A stretch of DNA of 7,447 nt from Acidobacteriota bacterium. Its GTDB lineage: Bacteria > Acidobacteriota > Vicinamibacteria > Vicinamibacterales > 2-12-FULL-66-21. The position numbers and the translations under genes were made by a program. The DNA lies in contig JACDCA010000551.1 of assembly GCA_013694635.1 (NCBI GenBank), positions 1 through 7,447 on the forward strand. The letters run 5' to 3'. This document shows positions 1 through 5,893 of the stretch, one piece after another (the first letter of the stretch is position 1; every line of letters starts with the position of its first letter). The notes under the pieces are model-generated. The model was not told where the DNA came from, ran no database searches, and saw only the letters and a list, made by a program, of their open reading frames with translations.

Positions 1-2422
1 TCGGGTCGACGCTGGCGGCCCGCCGGGCCGGAATGGCGCTGGCGATCAGTGCGGCCAGCGACAGGGAGACAATCGCCACGGCGAAGGCGCGTGGATCTTT
101 CGCGTCGAGCTGGAACAGGAATTTCTCCGCGGTTCTGCTGAGCAGCCATGCGCCGGCGCCGCCGAGGACGAGGCCGATCGTCACGAGCAGACCCGCACTT
201 CGCATGACCATTGTGACCACGCTCGACCGTGTGGCGCCGAGCGCCATGCGCACGCCGATCTCGCGCGTCCGCTGCGACACCACGTAGGCCATCACCCCGT
301 AGATGCCGACGGCCGAGATTACCAGGCCGAGCAGTCCGAACAACCCGAGCAGCAGCATATTGAGGCGTCGCTGTGCAACCCGTCGCGCGTAAACCTCCTC
401 CAGCGTACGGACGTTGCGGATTGGCACGTCGGGCAGCGCCTGCAGCACAGCCGACTTCACGCCCGGCAAGACGTCGTAGGGGTTGCCGCTGGTGTGGACG
501 ACGAGTTCGCCGGACAGCACCCGGAACTGCGCGATCGGGACGTAGACCTCGGTGATCGGGGCCGTCTCGAGGCTGACCTGATACACGTCTCCGACGACCC
601 CGACGACGGTGCGGTCCGCCTTGTTGACGTTGACCGTCTTTCCGACCGAGTCTTCACCGGGAAAGTACCGTTTCGCCGCGAGCTCGCTGATGAGGACGAC
701 GTTGGGGGATCCCTCACGATCGGTGGCTTCGAACAGCCGGCCGGCCTTCAAGGGGATGCGCAGCGCACGGTGATAGTCAGGGGTGACGCGCCGGATACTG
801 ATGCCCTCGGGATCCTCCACCTTGCGTCCCGGAACGGTCATCTCCGTGCTGCTCATGCTGCCACCGAGCGGCATTCCGCCGGAAATCATGGCTGCGTGGA
901 CCACGCCGGGCGTCTGGCGGACACGCTCGACGATCTGCTCCAGTGCTGGCGCTGCATTCACCGTCGGAGCGATCGGCCCCGCTGGGTATCGCGGCGAGAC
1001 CTGCACCGTCAGCACGTTCTCCGACGCGAAGCCGGGATTGATACGCATCAGCGACATGAAGCTGCCGATGAACAGCGCGGCGCCGACGAGGAGGACGACC
1101 GCCAGGGCCACTTCGACCACGACCAGGGCGCTGCGCATCCGCTGGCGAGCGCCGCCGCTGCTTGCGCCTCGAGCGCCGTCCTTCAACGCCGCAGTCAGGT
1201 CCGGCTTCGACAACTGCAGCGCGGGGAAGATTCCGAACAGCGTACCGGTGATGAGGGCCATTGCCGCCGTGGCGGCGAGGACGCGGAGATCCACGGCGAT
1301 CGCGGCAACGCGGGGCACTCCCTCTGGCATAGACGTCCGCAGCACTTGCACCGCCCACCACGCCAGCATCGTCGCCAGCACGGTGCCGAGGATCGAGAGC
1401 ACCAGGCTCTCGACCATCAACTGGCGGATGAGACGCCAGCGTCCGGCACCGAGCGCCGCACGGATGCCGACCTCGCGCTCGCGGGCAGTGGCGCGGGCGA
1501 GCAGCAGGTTGGCGACGTTCGCGCAGGCGATGAGCAGCACGATCCCCACGGCGCCGAGGAGCATCAGCATCCACGACTTCGTTCGCGCGCCAAGCATGTG
1601 ATCGATCAGCGGCCGGACGCCGATCAGGTGATCCTTGTTCCAGACGGGATTCGCCGTCTGCACCGCAAGGGCCACCTGCGTCATCTGCGCCTGTGCCTGC
1701 TGGACGGAGACGCCGGGCTTGAGGCGCGCGATGCTCTGAAGGTAATGGCTGCGCGACCCGACGACGCGAGTGCGCTCGTCGGGAGGAACGACGTAGGGCG
1801 TCCAGAGGTCCGTGGTCCGCAACGAACCCACCGGGTATTGAAAATCAGCCGGCATGATGCCGATGACTTCATAGGCTCCGCCGTCGAGCGGGATCGTTCG
1901 TCCGACGATGCCTGGGTCGCCGCCAAACCGCCGCCGCCAGAACCCGTCGCTGAGCACGACGATCTTCTGCCGTCCTTCGACCTCGTTCTCGGCGGTGAAC
2001 GCACGGCCGAGAGCCGGCCGTACGCCCAGGACGTCGAAGAACCCGGCGGTGACGCGCAGCGCGCGCAGGTCCTCTGGTTCTGCCCCAGGCTCGCGCAGAG
2101 TGACGGCGCCCCCGGCGACCGCCGCGATCAATTCGAACACCTGCTGCTGGGCGATCCAGTCGGCGTAGTTCTGGGGCGCGATGGAGCTGATCGCGTTCGG
2201 GTCCCGATTGGGATCAGGATTGGGCCCGGGCGCCCGCCGCTCGCCGACCGCCACCAGGCGATCGTGCTCGTCGAAAGGCAGTCCGCGGAGGACGACGGCA
2301 TCAACCACCGAGAAGATCGCGGTCGTGGCGCCGATACCCAGCGCCAGGACGATCAAGGCGACGGCGGTAAAGGTCTTCGAAGACCGAAGGGAGCGCAGCG
2401 CAGCTTTGAGGTCGTCAGTCAT
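1..2422 (-). CDS. ADOP-family ABC transporter permease (two MacB-PCD/FtsX modules), 3' end cut by window
   Basis: This is an inner-membrane permease of the FtsX/MacB superfamily in the duplicated layout called ADOP (acidobacterial duplicated orphan permease). 807 residues are visible from ATG at 2420-2422 and the frame is open throughout. The N-terminus carries TM1 (about residues 18-40, GIGATTAIFSVVDAVVLRGLPF-like). A periplasmic MacB-PCD domain follows, with the family hallmark FWRRRFGGDP at about 161-170. The first FtsX unit (TMs near 285-308, 336-360, 376-400) holds REVGIRAALGA just after its first helix. A second TM-PCD-FtsX module starts near 428 and contains REIGVRMALGA near 719-729. 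The last visible residues, ARRAASVDP, match the usual C-terminus, so only about 5-10 residues are missing. MacB-type proteins couple cytoplasmic ATP hydrolysis to periplasmic work such as lipoprotein or peptide export. No ATPase gene lies in the window, which fits the 'orphan' name. The substrate is unknown. The start lacks a convincing Shine-Dalgarno; a GGAG lies 13 nt upstream. Confidence 0.95.
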   Translation of the reverse strand, partial: MTDDLKAALRSLRSSKTFTAVALIVLALGIGATTAIFSVVDAVVLRGLPFDEHDRLVAVGERRAPGPNPDPNRDPNAISSIAPQNYADWIAQQQVFELIAAVAGGAVTLREPGAEPEDLRALRVTAGFFDVLGVRPALGRAFTAENEVEGRQKIVVLSDGFWRRRFGGDPGIVGRTIPLDGGAYEVIGIMPADFQYPVGSLRTTDLWTPYVVPPDERTRVVGSRSHYLQSIARLKPGVSVQQAQAQMTQVALAVQTANPVWNKDHLIGVRPLIDHMLGARTKSWMLMLLGAVGIVLLIACANVANLLLARATAREREVGIRAALGAGRWRLIRQLMVESLVLSILGTVLATMLAWWAVQVLRTSMPEGVPRVAAIAVDLRVLAATAAMALITGTLFGIFPALQLSKPDLTAALKDGARGASSGGARQRMRSALVVVEVALAVVLLVGAALFIGSFMSLMRINPGFASENVLTVQVSPRYPAGPIAPTVNAAPALEQIVERVRQTPGVVHAAMISGGMPLGGSMSSTEMTVPGRKVEDPEGISIRRVTPDYHRALRIPLKAGRLFEATDREGSPNVVLISELAAKRYFPGEDSVGKTVNVNKADRTVVGVVGDVYQVSLETAPITEVYVPIAQFRVLSGELVVHTSGNPYDVLPGVKSAVLQALPDVPIRNVRTLEEVYARRVAQRRLNMLLLGLFGLLGLVISAVGIYGVMAYVVSQRTREIGVRMALGATRSSVVTMVMRSAGLLVTIGLVLGGAGAWLLSRTAEKFLFQLDAKDPRAFAVAIVSLSLAALIASAIPARRAASVDP

Positions 2423-2485
2423 TTTGCTATCGGCGCTCCGCTCGCTCGACTGAGGGGTGAGCACACGGGCATTGAGTCTAAGACG

Positions 2486-2533
2486 GTCAGGCGTGGTCTC
2501 GGGTTGGGCGTTATCATGTGATCTGCGCCTGAC
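2486..2533. repeat. Inverted repeat GTCAGGCG / CGCCTGAC, possible operator
   Basis: GTCAGGCG (2486-2493) and its exact reverse complement CGCCTGAC (2526-2533) are separated by 32 bp, so the half-site centres are 40 bp apart, close to four helical turns. The hexamer ACGGTC also occurs twice in the same orientation, at 2483-2488 and 2535-2540. The pair flanks the possible -10 at 2512-2517, as expected for an operator. An 8-bp pair in a GC-rich region of this size can occur by chance at a rate of roughly one in several such regions, so the call is weak. Confidence 0.3.
2512..2517 (+). promoter_or_regulatory. Possible -10 element TATCAT for the TPR-TlpA gene
   Basis: TATCAT matches five of six positions of the sigma70 -10 consensus and would place transcription start near 2524, about 33 nt before the start codon. 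No matching -35 is visible 16-18 bp upstream. Confidence 0.25.
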
Positions 2534-2545
2534 AACGGTCGCTTT

Positions 2546-2555
2546 GGAGGGAGGT
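2546..2555 (+). promoter_or_regulatory. Strong doubled ribosome binding site GGAGGGAGGT
   Basis: GGAGG at 2546-2550 lies 6 nt before ATG 2557, and GGAGGT at 2550-2555 lies 7 nt before the in-frame ATG 2563. Either start is well served, so the sequence does not decide between them; the two proteins would differ only by Met-Ser. This is by far the strongest Shine-Dalgarno in the window. Confidence 0.8.
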
Positions 2556-2556
2556 T

Positions 2557-4704
2557 ATGTCCATGGGCCCCCATCTGTCGACTCGCATCTTTTTCGCTGC
2601 CGTCTTGGTTCTCGGCGCGGCGCTCAGCGGCGTGGCACAACAGCCTGAACCCGACGCGGCGCGGCTGCGTGCTCTCTACTTCCAGCGAAACTACGAAACC
2701 GGCGTCCTCGAGGGAGCGAAGCTGATCAGCGCCGCTCCGGACCGGCCTGCGGTGAAGGCGTGGTACGCGCTCAACCTCTCCCGTGCCGGCAGAGAGGATG
2801 ATGCCGTCGCGGCGGCACGCGAGATGACCGCACGCTGGCCGCAGGACGGCTGGTCCTGGGTGGCGCTTGGCGGGGCCTTGATTTATAAAGGCGGACATCT
2901 CAAGGAAGCGGCCGATGCTGGAGCGAAGGCCCTTGAGCTCATGCCCGGGCATCTGGATGCCGTCTGGATACGCGGTCAGACGCTCGCGAACGACCCCGCC
3001 CGGCGCCAGGAAGCGATCGATTTCGTCGACCGCTACCGCGCGCGCGTCTCGAATCCCGCGCAGATCCTCCTGACCAAAGCCTATGCCTTGTACGTGATGG
3101 CGTTCGGCCCGCCGCGCAACGACGCCGGGATGAACGCGGCCTTTGCCGTGTTCGAGGAAGCGCAGCGGCTCGACCCGACCAACGTCAACGCTTTCTACAC
3201 GCACGGCACGTATCTCGAGAGCCAGCGCCGTGGCGATGAGGGCTATCCGCTGGTGAAAAAGGCGGTGAGCCTCTCACCCGACGCCACGTCCGTGCGCCAG
3301 GCCTACTGGACCGCTATCAAAAACAGCCGCCAGATGGACGCCGAACGGAAACGGCAGGAGATCGAAACCGACGTCGCCCATTTCATGAAGAACAATGGCG
3401 ACCGGCCGGGCGCGCTTCGTGCCGTGTCATCGATTTCGCGCGAGATGAAATTCACGGAACGTCAGCGCGAAGCGGAGGAACGGCTGCTTTCGAAGTTCCT
3501 CGATTCCCCGGACGCCGAATGGGTGTTAGTCGACCGGTGGCGCGCGGTCAACCAGCAGAGCGATTCCGGCAAGCTGGAACGGCGCCGGCTGGTCACCGAG
3601 TACGTCGCGCGCCCGCGCCATTACCACACCGGGTTGCTCGGTGAGGCTTACCGCAATCTCTTTTTCCTCCTGGTCGAAGACAAGACCGTGCCCGAGGAAG
3701 AACTGCTGCACGTGATGAAGGGAATGGTGAAGTACGAAACGACGAACACCCACATCACTCACGCGGCGGCGCCGGTCGCGCTTGCCGACCGGAAGATCCT
3801 CCTGGGTGAAGCCGAGCGCGTCGCCCGTGAAAGTCTCGATGCATTCAGAAAGAAGGCCGACAGCCAGCGGCCCTCCTACAAGTCGGCCGGTGAGTACGAG
3901 GAGGGGCGGGACTGGATGTTGTCGCTCGGGCACGATGCCCTGGGGTGGGTGCTCTTCGCGCAGGGGCGCCACGCGGAAGCCGAGAAGGAGTTGCTGCGGT
4001 CGTACGAACTGCACCGGGAAGGCCGGGGCACCCTTCATCATCTCGGAAAATTCTTCGAGGCCAAAGGAGATATCGCGCGCGCAGAGGACTATTACGTCAA
4101 AGGGCTTGGCGTTCAGGGCCCGGGGATCAATCCGTCGGAAGCCTCGCTGCGCGCCCTGTTCGAAAAAAAGCACGGCAATGCGGAGGGCTTCGACCCTTAC
4201 ATTTCCGGCCTGCGCGAGCGCGATCGCGTTGCGCGCAGGGACAAGATTCTCGGGCAGCGGATCGCGACCCCCGCGACGCCCGCGGCCTTCTCGCTCAAAT
4301 CCATGGACGGGAAACGCGTGGCCCTGGCCGATCTCAAAGGAAAGATCGTCGTCATCAATTTCTGGGGCATCTGGTGCGGCTGGTGCGTCAAGGAAATGCC
4401 GGACCTCCAGAAGCTGCACACCCAGTACGCCAACGATCCCGATGTCGTCATTCTGACCATTGACAACGACAAGAATCCCGACGACGTGCCCCCCTGGATG
4501 AAGGAGAGGAAGTACACCTTCCCCGTGCTGTTCGACGATGGCTACGTGTCGAAGGCCGAGATCTACGCGTTCCCGACGACGTGGTTCCTCGATCGCGAGG
4601 GGCGCAAAGTCTTCGAGAAGTCCGGGTGGAGCGAGAAACTCGTCGAAGAGTTCGCGTGGCGGATCGAGGCGATCCGAGGCACCGCGACCTCCGCCGGACG
4701 CTGA
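2557..4704 (+). CDS. Exported TPR protein with C-terminal TlpA/thioredoxin-like domain (CGWC active site)
   Basis: This 715-residue protein starts with a Sec-type signal peptide (hydrophobic stretch about 11-24, likely cleavage after GVA, residue 27), so it should act in the periplasm. Degenerate TPR helices follow (about 67-131, 174-242), then a middle helical region of unclear identity (about 260-440), then a clear TPR pair (about 458-520). The C-terminal domain (about 570-705) is TlpA/ResA-like: NFWGIWCGWCVKEMP with Cys607 and Cys610, a DVVILTID strand, and a cis-proline loop FPTTWF with Pro673. TlpA-like proteins are thiol-disulfide oxidoreductases that reduce or reshuffle disulfides in exported proteins; the TPR part probably binds a partner. 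The CGWC dipeptide is unlike CGPC of thioredoxin or the CxPC of most TlpA/ResA proteins. No cytochrome-maturation or other thiol-redox gene is adjacent, so the substrate is unknown. The stop lies 7 bp from the convergent next gene. Confidence 0.93.
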   Translation: MSMGPHLSTRIFFAAVLVLGAALSGVAQQPEPDAARLRALYFQRNYETGVLEGAKLISAAPDRPAVKAWYALNLSRAGREDDAVAAAREMTARWPQDGWSWVALGGALIYKGGHLKEAADAGAKALELMPGHLDAVWIRGQTLANDPARRQEAIDFVDRYRARVSNPAQILLTKAYALYVMAFGPPRNDAGMNAAFAVFEEAQRLDPTNVNAFYTHGTYLESQRRGDEGYPLVKKAVSLSPDATSVRQAYWTAIKNSRQMDAERKRQEIETDVAHFMKNNGDRPGALRAVSSISREMKFTERQREAEERLLSKFLDSPDAEWVLVDRWRAVNQQSDSGKLERRRLVTEYVARPRHYHTGLLGEAYRNLFFLLVEDKTVPEEELLHVMKGMVKYETTNTHITHAAAPVALADRKILLGEAERVARESLDAFRKKADSQRPSYKSAGEYEEGRDWMLSLGHDALGWVLFAQGRHAEAEKELLRSYELHREGRGTLHHLGKFFEAKGDIARAEDYYVKGLGVQGPGINPSEASLRALFEKKHGNAEGFDPYISGLRERDRVARRDKILGQRIATPATPAAFSLKSMDGKRVALADLKGKIVVINFWGIWCGWCVKEMPDLQKLHTQYANDPDVVILTIDNDKNPDDVPPWMKERKYTFPVLFDDGYVSKAEIYAFPTTWFLDREGRKVFEKSGWSEKLVEEFAWRIEAIRGTATSAGR
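4209..4239. repeat. Long imperfect inverted repeat inside the TPR-TlpA gene
   Basis: Centred at 4223/4224 on GCGATCGC, arms of about 15 nt pair with one G-U and one bulged base (4231). The outer arms are CCTGCGCG and CGCGCAGG. The repeat encodes the Arg/Glu/Asp-rich linker (about residues 551-561) just after the last TPR and before the thioredoxin fold. It would form a stable mRNA hairpin, but Arg-rich GC-rich codons may produce it by chance. Confidence 0.4.
4660..4676. other. Small hairpin CGGATCG-AGG-CGATCCG near the convergent gene ends
   Basis: A perfect 7-bp stem with a 3-nt loop lies inside the last codons of the TPR-TlpA gene and 35 nt past the stop of the minus-strand small-protein gene. 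It could stabilise the 3' end of the minus transcript. Neither strand has a T-run after it, so it is not a proper intrinsic terminator, and such hairpins are expected by chance a few times in this window. Confidence 0.2.
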
Positions 4705-4711
4705 AGTCCGC

Positions 4712-5146
4712 TCAGTTCGAGTAGGTGGCGACGAGGATCAGAAATATGGCAAGCACTGCTCCCCCGGCGGCGGCGGCGCCGATCCCGATCGCCTTGGCGA
4801 TACTGTGCCCATTCTTCCCGGCCGGTGTCACGCGAAGGATGTCGGTCAGCGGGATCTCGACCGCCGGTTCCGGAATGCGCGTTTTCTCCTGAACCGTCAG
4901 CGACCGGTCGGTCACCTTGAGCAGCGTTGCACGCATCGACCGTCCATCGATGCGCTCGACCGTGATCGTCGACCCGATGCGTATCGTTCTCAGGTACTCG
5001 GCCAGCGTCGCCGCATCGACGCCCTGGGCGGGCGCCGACGGCACCGAAATGCCCGTGCGGTTCCATCGTGCCGACGCGCATCCCGGCGCCGCCACCGTCA
5101 GGCACAGCGCTATCACGATCATCCTCTGGCATCGTCGTCTGTTCAT
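4712..5146 (-). CDS. Small envelope protein: possible lipoprotein with LSm-like beta segment and C-terminal membrane helix
   Basis: I do not recognise a named family. From ATG 5144-5146 the protein has 144 residues. The N-terminus is basic (MNRRR) with a hydrophobic stretch (about 9-20) ending in APGC, Cys23. This is a poor lipobox because of Pro at -2, so either lipoprotein processing or signal peptidase I cleavage after CASA is possible. Residues about 57-106 (IGSTITVERIDG, then alternating hydrophobic strands up to DILRV) resemble the five-stranded LSm/SH3-like pattern of small acidobacterial envelope proteins. A Gly/Ala-rich hydrophobic helix (about 116-140) near the C-terminus looks membrane-spanning. 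I chose this start because GAGGA lies 5 nt before it; the in-frame ATG at 5150-5152 abuts that sequence and would add Met-Thr. The gene sits right behind the outer-membrane barrel gene and is probably co-translated with it. Function is unknown. Confidence 0.8.
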   Translation of the reverse strand: MNRRRCQRMIVIALCLTVAAPGCASARWNRTGISVPSAPAQGVDAATLAEYLRTIRIGSTITVERIDGRSMRATLLKVTDRSLTVQEKTRIPEPAVEIPLTDILRVTPAGKNGHSIAKAIGIGAAAAGGAVLAIFLILVATYSN

Positions 5147-5151
5147 GGTCA

Positions 5152-5156
5152 TCCTC
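5152..5156 (-). promoter_or_regulatory. Ribosome binding site GAGGA overlapping the stop codon of the upstream gene
   Basis: On the minus strand the junction reads TGAGGATGACCATG. The TGA stop of the barrel gene (5157-5155) overlaps GAGGA, which is 5 nt before ATG 5146. Ribosomes ending the barrel gene would stand on the start of the next one, indicating translational coupling. Confidence 0.6.
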
Positions 5157-5859
5157 AGAAATCCACTCCGAAACCGAACCGCACCAGCGTCTCGTCGATG
5201 CCGTGCTTGAACCCGACGCGCAGGTCGCTGCGGAAGAAGGCCCTCCGCGTCATGTAGGCCTTGAAGCCCGCGGCGACGAACGGCTTGACCACGAAGTCGG
5301 TTTCCGGGCCTTCAACATGGGCCGGCTCGACCACACGCGAGATGCGCGTCACTGGATCGTACCCATAGGCGGCCTGCACGTCATCGATGCGTCTGTCCCA
5401 CGCAAGATTCGCCCCCACCGCAAGGTGCGGATGAAACCAGGCATTCCGGAAGAACTGGTACTGCTGGCTGATGGCGACGTTGCGCCTCGAGACTTGGCGG
5501 TGAACGCTCCGTTGTACCGGCTGTCCGTTGAAGATGATGCCGGGGCTGCCCAGGTAGGCCCTGCCTTTGGTGCCCGCGCCAAATTCGACCTCAGTCTTGA
5601 GGTGATCCGTCCAATGCCATCCGGCGCCGATCGAGCCAAACAGGCTGCTGGCCCAACGGTTGTAGGAAAACGGCCTGCTGGCGGTGGGACTGGAATCGAC
5701 GTCCAGCCACCCTATCGTCGCGCCGACGTCCGCGCGGACCAGGGGACGCGGAGGGGACTGGGCCGAAGCCCACGCGGCGAAACCCAGCACCATTGCCCCT
5801 ATGGCCGCCAGTTGAGTCAATCGATTACTTCTCACATCTGGTAAGGCGCAGGAGGGCAC
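5155..5859 (-). CDS. Outer-membrane beta-barrel protein (OmpA/OprF-like small porin fold)
   Basis: This protein of 234 residues has a signal peptide (hydrophobic LAAIGAMVLGFAAWASA, cleavage near residue 33 before QSPP). A chain of amphipathic strands with alternating aromatic and polar residues follows (for example SSLFGSIGAGWHW, HLKTEVEFGAG, HPHLAVGANLAWD, DFVVKPFVAAGFKAYM, SDLRVGFKHG). It ends RFGFGVDF; a final aromatic residue after alternating hydrophobics is the usual BAM recognition signal. Size and pattern suggest about 8 strands, as in small outer-membrane barrels. No OmpA-like peptidoglycan-binding domain is present. The start is uncertain: GTG 5859 gives the longest frame, GTG 5835 (VRSNRLTQ) would give a more typical signal peptide of 25 residues, and neither has a Shine-Dalgarno. 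It is first gene of an operon with the small envelope protein. Ligand and role are unknown. Confidence 0.85.
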   Translation of the reverse strand: MPSCALPDVRSNRLTQLAAIGAMVLGFAAWASAQSPPRPLVRADVGATIGWLDVDSSPTASRPFSYNRWASSLFGSIGAGWHWTDHLKTEVEFGAGTKGRAYLGSPGIIFNGQPVQRSVHRQVSRRNVAISQQYQFFRNAWFHPHLAVGANLAWDRRIDDVQAAYGYDPVTRISRVVEPAHVEGPETDFVVKPFVAAGFKAYMTRRAFFRSDLRVGFKHGIDETLVRFGFGVDF

Positions 5860-5893
5860 GAAATCGGCTCAGACGTTGCCGTATAGTGTTCCG
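5860..5893. promoter_or_regulatory. 34-bp divergent promoter gap with symmetric TATA core
   Basis: The plus strand has TATAGT at 5882-5887, five of six matches to a -10 and 6 nt before ATG 5894, so transcription would begin at or next to the start codon. The minus strand has TATACG at 5885-5880 sharing the TATA core, which would start transcription roughly 14 nt before GTG 5859. No -35 element is evident on either side and neither gene has a Shine-Dalgarno. Confidence 0.4.

Larger units (their letters stand above)
2423..2556. promoter_or_regulatory. Divergent intergenic region between the ADOP permease and the TPR-TlpA gene
   Basis: This 134-bp spacer must hold the promoters of two divergent genes. 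It contains an 8-bp inverted repeat, a short palindrome ATCA-TG-TGAT at 2513-2522, a TATCAT hexamer and a strong plus-strand ribosome binding site, listed separately. No clear sigma70 -35/-10 pair at proper spacing was found on either strand. On the minus strand, TTGTCA (2537-2532) is followed by GATAAC at a spacing of only 14 bp, which is too short to trust. No small ORF or RNA gene is apparent. Confidence 0.6.

Noticed and set aside
777..1574. Possible frameshift in the permease, suggested by other long frames in the same region
   Set aside because: Translating several points (near 300, 600, 1320, 1900 and 2420) gives the same reading frame with continuous family motifs, so the gene is intact.
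2372..2385. Perfect 14-bp palindrome GGTCTTCGAAGACC near the 5' end of the ADOP gene
   Set aside because: It lies inside codons of the conserved N-terminal segment, and one such palindrome is expected about every 16 kb by chance.
494..2521. 675-codon open frame on the plus strand opposite the ADOP permease
   Set aside because: Its product is dominated by Arg, Asp, His and Gln with no recognisable domain, and it lies wholly antisense to a gene with clear family motifs in one continuous frame. This is a typical high-GC shadow.
2419..3204. 261-codon minus-strand frame that would run across the divergent intergenic region
   Set aside because: It is antisense to the signal peptide and TPR region of the TlpA-like gene, overlaps the ADOP start and looks like no protein family.
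3526..4419. 297-codon minus-strand frame inside the TPR-TlpA gene
   Set aside because: It is antisense to a well-supported gene, has no ribosome binding site and no recognisable domain.
5068..5844. 258-codon plus-strand frame across the barrel and small-protein genes
   Set aside because: It is antisense to the barrel gene, which shows a signal peptide and C-terminal beta signal. Shadow.
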